Shown here: positions 1-6,521 of the stretch, one piece after another
Position numbering within the stretch: the stretch's first letter is position 1
Layout: the number at the start of each line of letters is the position of its first letter
Assembly: GCA_030018745.1 (NCBI GenBank)
Contig: JASEHB010000114.1
Coordinates: forward strand, 1-7,427
Length of the DNA: 7,427 nt
Direction of reading: 5' to 3'
Source: Desulfatibacillaceae bacterium
GTDB lineage: Bacteria > Desulfobacterota > Desulfobacteria > Desulfobacterales > Desulfatibacillaceae
Notes under the pieces: model-generated
Databases searched by the model: none
What the model saw: only the letters and a program-made list of their open reading frames with translations
What the model was told of the DNA's origin: nothing
Program-made: the position numbers and the translations under genes

Positions 1-34
1 GCAACGCAGCCATCGTTTTCCTGGGGCCGCCCCT
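1..34 (+). repeat. 3' end of a third copy of the ~125-bp structured repeat, cut by the window edge
   Basis: These bases match the right-hand end of the repeat at 6398-6521: a GCAAC/GCAGC-type stretch, then TTTTCCTGGGGCCGCCCCT. Only the 3' arm and about 8 bases of the interior are present; the rest lies before base 1. It stands 14 bases beyond the stop codon of the LysM gene (stop at 49-51), much as the 6398-6521 copy stands 7 bases beyond the stop of the Memo gene, and in the same orientation. The identity is seen directly. Membership of the same element family is inferred from one arm only. Confidence 0.75.
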
Positions 35-48
35 CACTTCCTAAAGCC

Positions 49-3000
49 CTAATTGCACACAGGTTGGGCGATCACCATTATTTGCCATCCCATATTATGC
101 AGGAATCTGCCAAGAAGGGGGTCAAGGGGGGCTGGGGTTATGAATGCGGGCGGCCTTTGCGGCCATCGGGCCACAAGGCCGGGCAGGGTAAGGCTTATGG
201 GCGCGGGCTGCTCCCTTTTTGCGGCTGCAAAGGCTGTCGGCTCGCTTATTGCTGCGCCTGTGGCTGCAAAAATTGTCTGGGCAAGTGTTGCGCTTGGGGC
301 GCTGGCCGGCAGGGTAAGCACGGCAAGGCCCATTGCCTGCAAATGCTCCTTTGCCTGTCCCTGTATGTTGCCAAAATCCACAATCACTTCACGGCCATCG
401 CTCATCCTTGCCATGTTGGTCAGCACCTTCACCTCAAAACCTGCGTAAGGGAAGGATATGGGCACATTGCCTGCATAGGGCGTCTGTGCAAAGGCAAAGA
501 GCATGGCCGCCAGATCCTGGCAGGAGGGGGCATCTGCAACAACAGGCGCAGGAACGCCAGCCGGTGCGGCGGCCTGCAATTTTGCGGGTTTTCCATCAAC
601 AATTTCAAGAAGGTTTATGTTGTGGCGGCCAAGAAAATCAACCATTGCCGGGTCTGTTGCCTGGGATGCCTTTTCCAGCCAGCAGACTGCCAGGACCGGA
701 CTGCCCTGGGGAAGCACAAACATATCTGCTGAAATGCTGATGGTGGCAAAATTTGCGGAAAAGGCCCTTTTTTCCCGTGTCCAGGCAATTCCAGCTCCGT
801 CAAGCACCGCCCCTAAAATCAACACAGGCTTTGCCGCAGCCGGAACTTCAACCAGGGCAAGCTGCTTCCAGAACTGCCCGATGACTGCCAGGTCTTTTTT
901 ATCCGGCTGGCCTTTTGCAGAATAAAGCAGGACCTGCCCGCCGCCCGGAAGCAGGGCGGTTGGATACAGGGATAAATCCAGGGCCAGGTCCGGGCCGTCC
1001 TCCCGCGGAAAGAAGTAGGTCCCCGAATCAAGCAGCTCGATCTGAAGTGCTTTAAGAACCGGGCCGATTCCTTTGATGTCCGGGGGGACAATTTTTGGCT
1101 TTGGCGCAGGCTCAAGGGGGATGATTTTTTCGGGCAGAGGCTCCTCTTTGATGGGTTCGGGAGCTTCTGCAATATCTGCCTGCCCGGCAGGCAGCGGCAG
1201 AGGCCGTGGAGCGGGCAGGGCAGGGAGGGCCGGTTTTTCCGGAGTGATTGCCTGGGGTGAAGGCTCCATTATTGCTGCAAGGATGGCGGCAAGCTTTCCT
1301 GGCTCCTGCTGCTTTTCCGGCTCTGTTGCAGCAGGCCTTGGGGCAGGAGCTGGCAGGGGCCTTTTTTCAGGGGTCTTTTTTGCCTCCGGTTTTTCCGGCT
1401 TAACTTGCAATTCCCCTTGAATGACCGGCAATGGTGCATCCTGCCGGGGCAGGGGCGCGTCAGTTGTTGAAGGAGGGGCCTGTCCGATTGCCACGGGCGC
1501 TGGCGTTGGCGCAGGTGCTGGCGCAGGGGCAGAGGTTGGCGCAGGGGGTGGCACGGGTGCAGGCATAGGCGCTGGCACGGGTGCTGGGACAGTTGCCACG
1601 GGCGCTGGTTTTTTCTCTTCCCTGTCGGCTTGCTCCACAATCACTATGTGCCCTGACCAGGCAGGGGGCAGTTGGTGGGCGGATTTCTCCTGTGGCGCTG
1701 CCTGGGGTTTTGGCTCAATCTGCGCTGGTTTTAGGGCCTGCTGCTCCTTTGTGCCGGGGATTATTATGCGGATGGGTTCCTCTGCCGCCTTTGTTTGAGG
1801 GGCTGGGTCAACAGCCAGGGGCATCATGGAAGGCCCTGCAATGGGCGGCATAATCCTGGGCTTTTCCTTGGTTGCAAGCTTTAAAGGTGTTTCCGGCGCA
1901 GGGGCCGGAGCAGGAGGCGGAGTTGGGGCAGGCGCGGGTTTTACCACAGGCGCAGGGGGTGGCGCAGGCCTTGCCGCAGGCCTCTCAATTGGCGGCATCT
2001 CGTCTGGCTTGTCCCGCACCGCAAGCTTTACTGGCAATTCCGGTTCAGGGGGCGCAGTCGGCGCAGGGGTTGGTGCAGGCCTTGCCGCAGGCCTTTCAAC
2101 GGGCGGGATTTCATCGGGCTTGTCCCGCACCGCAAGCTTTACCAGCAATTCCGGTTCAACCGGCGCAGCAGGCACAACCGGCGCAGGGGTTGGCGCGATT
2201 TCTACCATCTGCGGAAGGGGAGCTGGCGCTTGCGGCTCGTAAGCCTCCTCATCCAAAGGCGGGGCAGGGGCCGGTTTGGTTTCCGCAGCAGCAAGGGCCT
2301 GCTCCTGCTCAAGGGATTGAGGCAGGGCAATAAGGTTTCCGACAAATATGCGGTTTATGTCATCCACCTGGGGGTTTAGGTGCACAAAGGCATCAAGGGC
2401 CTGTTTGTATGAAGCCGAGCCAACAGGACCAAACCGCTGTGACAAAAGGGAGGAAACCGTGTCCCCTGCCTTGACCCTGTAAGAGGAAGCCTCAAAAGCT
2501 GTGACCGGCAAGAGGTCCTGCACGGGAGCATCCTGCGTACCAGCGGCAAGGGCCGCCATGCCTGCCGGTTGTTCTGTCATTGGCAGATAAAGGGTCTCTC
2601 CTGCAAAGATGATATTCTTGTCCTTGATGAGCGGATTGGCCTCCAGAAAAGCATCCAGTGCCTTTTGGCGGTCATCCGCATTGGCAGGGGCATAATGCCT
2701 TTCAATTATGTTAGAAACCGTGTCCCCCCTCCGCACCCGGTATGGCAGGAAATAGGCTTGGCTGTCCGGCTCGGCCTGCCCGGAAACATGTGCCTTATCC
2801 GGCTCCTGCTCCCCGCCTGGCCACACAGAAAGAAAGGGCAGGCGCACAGGCTCGCCGGGCGCTCCATCTGCCGAAGAAGGCCCCAGTATTTTAAGGGGGA
2901 TTACAAGCACCTGACCCGGATAGATTGTGTTGATGTTTCTGATGGATGGGTTTAGCGCCAGGAATATGCGCATGAACTCCGGAAAGGCCCGGTATGCTAT

Positions 3001-3186
3001 CTGGCCCTTCAGGCGCATGACCTCAAGAACAAAGTCGCCCGGCTGCACAGTATAGGTGTCGCACAGAACAGCGGTATCCAGCACGCTTTTGACAAAGAAC
3101 TCCCGGTAGGTGAGGGCCTTTGCAGAGGGTGCAAAAAGGGCCGCCGCCACAAGAAGAAAGGCCAGCGCCAGGGCAAGTTTTCTCAT
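49..3186 (-). CDS. Secreted triple-LysM protein with long Pro/Ala-rich linker and repeated C-terminal region
   Basis: A 1045-residue envelope protein, probably periplasmic and bound to peptidoglycan through LysM domains. The start at 3186 gives a classical signal peptide (MRKLALALAF..., hydrophobic core, likely cleavage after Ser-Ala-Lys-Ala near residue 24). A longer reading to 3264 would bury it and overlap thrC. Three LysM-like modules follow at about 46-98, 149-202 and 236-289, each with a YxVxxGD-type start, an ALNP/LNP-type centre and an I(Y/F)xGxxLxxP-type end. Residues 300-700 are a Pro/Ala/Glu linker with a 37-residue repeat and PAPAP tracts. Residues 700-1045 hold an unrecognised region that seems to contain three related units (about 722-783, 808-865, 908-962). 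The stop is TAG at 51-49. It starts 7 bases after thrC with only a weak TAGG ribosome site, so translation is probably coupled. No catalytic motif is visible. A role in cell-wall binding or envelope assembly is inferred from LysM alone. Confidence 0.9.
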   Translation of the reverse strand: MRKLALALAFLLVAAALFAPSAKALTYREFFVKSVLDTAVLCDTYTVQPGDFVLEVMRLKGQIAYRAFPEFMRIFLALNPSIRNINTIYPGQVLVIPLKILGPSSADGAPGEPVRLPFLSVWPGGEQEPDKAHVSGQAEPDSQAYFLPYRVRRGDTVSNIIERHYAPANADDRQKALDAFLEANPLIKDKNIIFAGETLYLPMTEQPAGMAALAAGTQDAPVQDLLPVTAFEASSYRVKAGDTVSSLLSQRFGPVGSASYKQALDAFVHLNPQVDDINRIFVGNLIALPQSLEQEQALAAAETKPAPAPPLDEEAYEPQAPAPLPQMVEIAPTPAPVVPAAPVEPELLVKLAVRDKPDEIPPVERPAARPAPTPAPTAPPEPELPVKLAVRDKPDEMPPIERPAARPAPPPAPVVKPAPAPTPPPAPAPAPETPLKLATKEKPRIMPPIAGPSMMPLAVDPAPQTKAAEEPIRIIIPGTKEQQALKPAQIEPKPQAAPQEKSAHQLPPAWSGHIVIVEQADREEKKPAPVATVPAPVPAPMPAPVPPPAPTSAPAPAPAPTPAPVAIGQAPPSTTDAPLPRQDAPLPVIQGELQVKPEKPEAKKTPEKRPLPAPAPRPAATEPEKQQEPGKLAAILAAIMEPSPQAITPEKPALPALPAPRPLPLPAGQADIAEAPEPIKEEPLPEKIIPLEPAPKPKIVPPDIKGIGPVLKALQIELLDSGTYFFPREDGPDLALDLSLYPTALLPGGGQVLLYSAKGQPDKKDLAVIGQFWKQLALVEVPAAAKPVLILGAVLDGAGIAWTREKRAFSANFATISISADMFVLPQGSPVLAVCWLEKASQATDPAMVDFLGRHNINLLEIVDGKPAKLQAAAPAGVPAPVVADAPSCQDLAAMLFAFAQTPYAGNVPISFPYAGFEVKVLTNMARMSDGREVIVDFGNIQGQAKEHLQAMGLAVLTLPASAPSATLAQTIFAATGAAISEPTAFAAAKREQPAPISLTLPGLVARWPQRPPAFITPAPLDPLLGRFLHNMGWQIMVIAQPVCN
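1497..1612 (-). repeat. Low-complexity GGYGCA-type tract encoding Pro-Ala repeats
   Basis: The plus strand repeats short units such as GGCGCAGG, GGTGCTGG and GGCACGGG. On the coding strand these read as alternating Pro and Ala (APVPAPMPAPVPPP and similar) at residues about 525-567 of the LysM protein. Such a tract is likely to form an extended polyproline-like spacer through the cell wall region, and is prone to slippage and to assembly or sequencing errors. Confidence 0.75.
1830..2158 (-). repeat. In-gene tandem repeat, 111-bp (37-codon) period, two good copies plus one degenerate
   Basis: Bases 1964-2047 and 2075-2158 are near-identical and exactly 111 bases apart. Each encodes a segment of the type LAVRDKPDE(I/M)PP(V/I)ERPAARP. 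A diverged third copy at about 1830-1899 encodes LATKEKPRIMPPIAGP. They lie in the Pro/Ala-rich linker of the LysM protein, at residues about 345-455. The in-frame period means that copy-number change would not break the gene. Such tracts usually act as flexible spacers; that role is inferred. Confidence 0.85.
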
Positions 3187-3193
3187 AGAAGGC

Positions 3194-4702
3194 CTATTTG
3201 CCCTTTTTGGAGAGGGAAAGCGCCTTTGCAATGTCCCTGCCGGTCTTTTCCACAAACTCTGCAAACTCCTTGCTGGAAAGGGGCTTGCCAGGGGCCGGGA
3301 CCTTTTTCAGATCATCAGGCCGCACAAGCTGCGGAGCATTTACAAGCTCCTGTTTGGGAATCACGCCGTAATCAGTATCAAAGGAATCATTGTAATAAGC
3401 ATCCTGAAAGCCGGAAAACTTCAGGGCATGGGCTGTGGCGTCAAGCACGGCCACGACTGCATCCGAAACAATTCCCTGCTGCAAGGCTGCAAGCATCCCT
3501 GCATGGCATTCACCGCCCTGGGTGCAGGCAATGTGCCCCCTGCGGTTAACAGAAAGCATACTGTCCATTATCTGCTGCTCTGTGACCTGCACCACAAAAA
3601 CGCTTTTTCTGCCTGCAAGCTCGTTGTAGCGCCTTGCAAGGTGAATGACCCTGGGCATGGAAACAGGGTTGCCTATCATGGCGGCTTGGGCAACAGAGGG
3701 CGAAACGGTTACCGGCTCAAAATGCCGCCTGTTTTCATCCTGCTCAAGGTAGTAGCGGTAAACCGGGTCTGCGTGGTGGCTCTGCACGCCAACAATTTTT
3801 GGCAGGGATTTGATTATGCCTGTCTCAAAAAACTTTATAAAGCCGCTCATCACTGCTGTTATGTTGCCAGCGTTGCCGATTGGCACAAAAACCGCCAGAT
3901 TTGCCACATCCCAGTCAAAATCCTGGGCTATTTCATAGGAATATGACTCCTGACCCAGGATGCGCCATGCGTTCTTGCTGTTTAACAGCGCCACATTGTA
4001 CTGGGCTGCCAGGGCCTCCACCACCTTCATGCAATCATCGAAAACTCCGGGGATTTCAAACACCTGTGCGCCTGCACCAAGGGGCTGGCCCAACTGCTGG
4101 GGTGTAACCTTGCCCTGGGGCAGCAGAACCGCGCACTTTACAAGGGGGTAAAGGTAGCTGGCATAAAGGGCTGCCGATGCGCTTGTGTCGCCTGTGGAGG
4201 CGCACACGGCAAGGACCTCGTCAACAAGCCCCTCCCTTAACAGCAGGTTGATGTAGCTCATGGCGCTGGCCATGCCCCTGTCCTTGAAGGAGGCAGACGG
4301 GTTCTGGCCGTCATTCTTGTAGAAGAAGCGCATTCCCGATTCGCTCTGGAGCGCGGGCGATGCCTCAACAATGGGTGTGTGGCCCTCGCCAAGATACACA
4401 ACAGCCTCAAGGGGGATGATTGGGCCGATGAACTCGTGATAGGTGTATATGCCGCGAAGGGCAGGCAAGGTGAGTGTACGGCGAAAGCTGAAAATGGCTT
4501 GCCACTGCTCCGGGGAAATTTTCTTGAGCCTGTCAAACTGCCTGTCCTCCAGCAGAAGCACGCCGTTACACTTTGGGCAGGTGTACAAAAGCTCTGTGAT
4601 GGGGTGAAAGGCCTGGCAGCTCAAACAGCGGTAAGCCATTTCTCCGGAAGGCTTCGGAATGACCATCTCTGCAACTTGGGGCAAAAGAGCGTTTGAAAGC
4701 AT
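3194..4702 (-). CDS. thrC: Threonine synthase (ThrC)
   Basis: Converts O-phospho-L-homoserine and water to L-threonine and phosphate, the last step of threonine synthesis, with pyridoxal phosphate in the cytoplasm. The 502-residue protein has an N-terminal zinc-ribbon-like pair of CxxC motifs (Cys26/29 and Cys42/45). The fold-type-II core follows, with the cofactor lysine in NPSASFKDRG (Lys140), a Gly/Asn phosphate loop PIGNAGNITA at about 274-283, and a conserved ACTQGGECHAG segment near 392-402. The start at 4702 is chosen because its ATG shares one base with the serS stop (TGATG) and an AAGGA site lies at 4716-4712, nine bases upstream. The frame stays open to 4738, but that start has no such site. 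A start at 4639 (MAYRCLSC) is a weaker alternative. It is second in the serS-thrC-LysM operon, so its translation is probably coupled to serS. Ends with TAG at 3196-3194. Length and motifs look complete. Confidence 0.95.
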   Translation of the reverse strand: MLSNALLPQVAEMVIPKPSGEMAYRCLSCQAFHPITELLYTCPKCNGVLLLEDRQFDRLKKISPEQWQAIFSFRRTLTLPALRGIYTYHEFIGPIIPLEAVVYLGEGHTPIVEASPALQSESGMRFFYKNDGQNPSASFKDRGMASAMSYINLLLREGLVDEVLAVCASTGDTSASAALYASYLYPLVKCAVLLPQGKVTPQQLGQPLGAGAQVFEIPGVFDDCMKVVEALAAQYNVALLNSKNAWRILGQESYSYEIAQDFDWDVANLAVFVPIGNAGNITAVMSGFIKFFETGIIKSLPKIVGVQSHHADPVYRYYLEQDENRRHFEPVTVSPSVAQAAMIGNPVSMPRVIHLARRYNELAGRKSVFVVQVTEQQIMDSMLSVNRRGHIACTQGGECHAGMLAALQQGIVSDAVVAVLDATAHALKFSGFQDAYYNDSFDTDYGVIPKQELVNAPQLVRPDDLKKVPAPGKPLSSKEFAEFVEKTGRDIAKALSLSKKGK

Positions 4703-5973
4703 CAGCAAATTTCCTTTATGCCGCCCATATAGGGCCAAAGGGCTTCCGGCAGGCTCACCGAGCCGTCTGAATTCTGAAAGTTTTCAAGGATTGCCGCAAC
4801 CGTGCGGCCAACAGCAAGGCCAGACCCGTTTAGGGTATGCACAAAGCGGGTTCCCTTTTTGCCGGGGGACCTGTAGCGGATGTTGGCCCGCCGGGCCTGA
4901 AAATCAGTAAAATTGCTGCAAGAGCTTATTTCCCGAAAGCAGTTCTGGGCAGGCATCCATACCTCTATGTCGTAGGTCTTGGCAGATGAAAAGCCCATGT
5001 CCCCGGTGCAAAGGGTGATTACCCGATGGGGCAGATTTAAAAGCTCAAGAACAGACCGGGCGTTTTCCAGCAGGCCCTCAAGCTCGTCAAAGGAGCTTTC
5101 CGGCGTGGTGAATTTGACAAGCTCCACCTTGTTGAACTGGTGCTGGCGGATAAGCCCGCGCGTGTCCTTGCCGTAAGAGCCTGCCTCGGAACGGAAGCAG
5201 GGCGTGTAGGCCGCATAGCGGACGGGCAGGTCCTTTTCTTCGAGTATTTCGCCTGCATGGATGTTTGTTACAGGCACCTCGGCAGTGGGCGTGAGAAAAT
5301 AGTCAAGGCCCTCCAGTTTGAAAAGGTCTTCTGCAAACTTGGGCAACTGGCCCGTGCCCACAAGGCTTGCGCGGTTCACTATGAAAGGCGGCAGGGTTTC
5401 CCTGTAGCCGTGCTTTGCGGTGTGCAGGTCCAGCATGAAGTTTATGAGCGCCCTCTCCAGCCGCGCACCTGCCCCAAAATACAGGGGAAACCTTGCCCCG
5501 GTTATCTTTGCGGCCCTGGCAAAGTCCAGAATGCCCAAAGCCTCGCCAATGTCCCAGTGGGCCTTTGGCTCAAAATCGAACTTGGGGGGATCGCCCCAGA
5601 CTTTTATCACCGGGTTGTCTTTTTCATCTTTGCCAACAGGCACGGACTGGTCTGGCACATTGGGCAGGCTCAACATTATCTGGCTTAAAATTTCATCCTT
5701 CTGGGCAAGCTCCTGCTCAAGAACCTTTATGGTGTCCGAGGCTTCGCGCATTATGGCCTGAACAACGGAGCTGTCCTGGCCCGCCTTTTTCATCTGGCCT
5801 ATCTGCTGGCTCACCGTGTTTCTGTTGTGGCGCAGCTCCTCAATGCGGCCAAGAAGCCCGCGCCTTTGCTCATCAAGGGCAAGAAAGTCTGCAAGGCCCT
5901 GGCCCATGCCCCGGTTTTTGAGGGCCTGATTCACGGCGTCCGTGTTTTCGCGCACAAATTTTATATCCAGCAT
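4702..5973 (-). CDS. serS: Seryl-tRNA synthetase (SerRS)
   Basis: Activates serine with ATP and loads it on tRNA-Ser (and tRNA-Sec if present); cytoplasmic homodimer of class II aminoacyl-tRNA synthetases. The 423-residue length is normal for bacterial SerRS. Residues 30-105 form the predicted antiparallel coiled-coil arm that reads the tRNA long variable arm. The catalytic core shows the dimer-interface helix GARLERALINFMLDLH (169-184), the serine-binding TAE loop (230-232), motif 2 with FRSE (260-263) and the following SYGKDTRGLIRQHQF, and motif 3 GSGLAVGRTVAAILEN (383-398, Arg390). The start at 5973 gives the typical MLDIKFVREN N-terminus, with AGG six to eight bases upstream. The frame is open for a further 108 codons into repeat DNA, but that extension is not SerRS-like. 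First gene of the operon; the stop TGA overlaps the thrC start. A promoter candidate lies at 6055-6083. Confidence 0.97.
   Translation of the reverse strand: MLDIKFVRENTDAVNQALKNRGMGQGLADFLALDEQRRGLLGRIEELRHNRNTVSQQIGQMKKAGQDSSVVQAIMREASDTIKVLEQELAQKDEILSQIMLSLPNVPDQSVPVGKDEKDNPVIKVWGDPPKFDFEPKAHWDIGEALGILDFARAAKITGARFPLYFGAGARLERALINFMLDLHTAKHGYRETLPPFIVNRASLVGTGQLPKFAEDLFKLEGLDYFLTPTAEVPVTNIHAGEILEEKDLPVRYAAYTPCFRSEAGSYGKDTRGLIRQHQFNKVELVKFTTPESSFDELEGLLENARSVLELLNLPHRVITLCTGDMGFSSAKTYDIEVWMPAQNCFREISSCSNFTDFQARRANIRYRSPGKKGTRFVHTLNGSGLAVGRTVAAILENFQNSDGSVSLPEALWPYMGGIKEIC
4703..4716 (-). promoter_or_regulatory. thrC ribosome binding site and translational-coupling junction with serS
   Basis: On the minus strand AAGGA (4716-4712) stands nine bases before ATG at 4702, inside the last codons of serS. 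The serS stop and the thrC start overlap as TGATG. This layout lets ribosomes ending serS restart on thrC, and it decides the thrC start among several in-frame Met codons. Confidence 0.8.
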
Positions 5974-6012
5974 GGCAACCTGCTTGTTTAGGTTTTGGAA
6001 GGGTGCATACCA

Positions 6013-6028
6013 GCCCCAAGGCAGGGGC
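6013..6028 (-). other. Small GC hairpin in the serS leader
   Basis: GCCCC (6013-6017) and GGGGC (6024-6028) pair across a six-base loop. In the minus-strand transcript the hairpin lies about 40 bases before the serS start, and a run of six U comes before it, not after, so it is not an intrinsic terminator for serS. The predicted leader is only about 75 bases, too short for a T-box. Function unknown; it may be chance. Confidence 0.4.
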
Positions 6029-6054
6029 AAAAAATTATTGAAGACTAAAATTAT

Positions 6055-6083
6055 TTTGTAGCATTGGAAGGGACTTTGGTCAA
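6055..6083 (-). promoter_or_regulatory. Candidate sigma70-type promoter for the serS-thrC-LysM operon
   Basis: On the minus strand TTGACC (6083-6078, five of six to consensus) is separated by exactly 17 bases from TACAAA (6060-6055, four of six), with AT-rich DNA just downstream. The start of transcription would fall near 6048, leaving a leader of about 75 bases before the serS ATG. The outer end of repeat copy A (6102) is only 18 bases upstream of the -35 box. The match is by eye; no experimental signal is available. Confidence 0.6.
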
Positions 6084-6101
6084 TGAATAGAAGAAAGTAT
6101 G

Positions 6102-6226
6102 CAGGGCGGCCCCAGGAAGACGATAGCTGCGTTATGCGGGGCGAGCCGGGTCTCGATGTGCCAGCAGTACACCTTCGCCCCGGCTCGCCTCGCAAGCCTT
6201 GCTCTCGTCTCCCTGGAACCGCCCTG
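6102..6226 (-). repeat. Copy A of a ~125-bp structured intergenic repeat (MITE/REP-like)
   Basis: This is a 125-bp element bounded by 26-nt terminal inverted repeats, 6102-6127 against 6201-6226, identical at 22 of 26 positions. Inside is a perfect 11-bp inverted repeat (GGCGAGCCGGG at 6140-6150, CCCGGCTCGCC at 6179-6189), so the whole element can fold into one long hairpin. Read on the minus strand it begins CAGGGCGGTTCCAGG and ends CCTGGGGCCGCCCTG, and it aligns over its length with copy B at 6398-6521. In that strand sense three of the four non-identical arm positions become G.U wobble pairs and one is a G.A mismatch. No protein is credible across it. The mobile or REP-like nature is inferred from the dispersed copies and the terminal repeats. 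Confidence 0.88.
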
Positions 6227-6241
6227 TATGTAGCCTCGTGG

Positions 6242-6277
6242 GTTGGGTGGTTCCGCGCGAAGCGCGGGTTCACCCAA
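6242..6277. repeat. REP-like palindromic hairpin (TTGGGTG ... CACCCAA)
   Basis: TTGGGTG (6243-6249) pairs with CACCCAA (6271-6277). Symmetric GTT/GTT internal bulges follow, then CCGCGC (6253-6258) pairs with GCGCGG (6262-6267) around a GAA loop. The result is a strong two-part hairpin of about 35 bases that can form on either strand. A second half-unit, GGTTCACCCAA, recurs at 6299-6308, and CACCCAAC at 6302-6309 is the exact complement of 6242-6249. This resembles short repetitive palindromic elements found between bacterial genes; whether it is repeated elsewhere in the genome cannot be seen here. Confidence 0.75.
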
Positions 6278-6350
6278 TAATCTGCTGCAACGCGCAAGGT
6301 TCACCCAACAATGCCATTTTTGCAGCCTTTTCCCTTCACGCACAAGCGAA

Positions 6351-6365
6351 CAGGGCGGCCCCAAG
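6351..6365 (-). repeat. Isolated arm fragment of the ~125-bp repeat
   Basis: CAGGGCGGCCCCA at 6351-6363 is identical to the first 13 bases of copy A at 6102-6114, but no matching second arm or interior is found beside it. It lies 124 bases from the inner edge of copy A and 34 bases from copy B. It is best read as the remnant of an older, decayed or interrupted copy, in the same orientation as copy A. Confidence 0.55.
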
Positions 6366-6397
6366 GTTTTGTTTTTTCCCCTTCAGCTAAAAATGCA

Positions 6398-6521
6398 CAG
6401 GGCGGTTCCAGGGAAAGGAGAGCAAGGCGCGCGAGCGAGGAATGAGGGAGTGTACAGTTGGTACATGACCGAAATTCCGAGTAAAGCGCAACACAGCTAT
6501 CCTTTTCCTGGGGCCGCCCCT
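6398..6521 (+). repeat. Copy B of the ~125-bp structured intergenic repeat, inverted relative to copy A
   Basis: A 124-bp element with 26-nt terminal arms (6398-6423 and 6496-6521) that pair at 20 of 26 positions by Watson-Crick rules, with three more as G.U in the plus-strand RNA. The interior is 72 nt, against 73 nt in copy A, and contains inner pairs GGAAT/ATTCC (6439-6443, 6474-6478) and a tip hairpin TGTAC/GTACA (6451-6455, 6461-6465). The tip TGTAC is shared with copy A. The element ends 7 bases from the stop codon of the Memo gene. It may serve as a 3' boundary structure for that transcript, but no U-run follows, so it is not a classical terminator. Confidence 0.88.

Noticed and set aside
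1826..2242. Gly/Ala-rich plus-strand frame of 138 codons, and similar frames at 64-732 and 3110-3946
   Set aside because: These are antisense shadows of the LysM gene and thrC; composition mirrors the opposite strand and there is no ribosome site or domain.
3187..3264. 26-codon N-terminal extension of the LysM protein
   Set aside because: It overlaps thrC and would place charged residues before an otherwise perfect signal peptide starting at 3186.
4703..4738. 12-codon N-terminal extension of ThrC
   Set aside because: It overlaps serS further and lacks the AAGGA site that serves the 4702 start.
5974..6050. T-box or other riboswitch in the serS leader
   Set aside because: The predicted leader is about 75 bases with one small hairpin and no terminator or recognisable T-box sequence.
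5974..6297. 108-codon N-terminal extension of SerRS
   Set aside because: The extension reads through repeat copy A, the promoter candidate and the leader. The 5973 start gives the normal SerRS N-terminus and length.
6080..6364. 94-codon minus-strand open frame across the repeats upstream of serS
   Set aside because: Its whole length follows repeat copy A and the hairpin, it has no ribosome site or protein-like pattern, and its frame comes from high GC. Similar frames are likely to be misannotated at other copies.
6102..6521. CRISPR array
   Set aside because: There are only two full copies, inverted to each other, each 125 bp with internal pairing; no short direct repeats with regular spacers.
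6102..6521. Insertion sequence
   Set aside because: The region has terminal inverted repeats but no transposase coding sequence on either strand, so at most it is non-autonomous.
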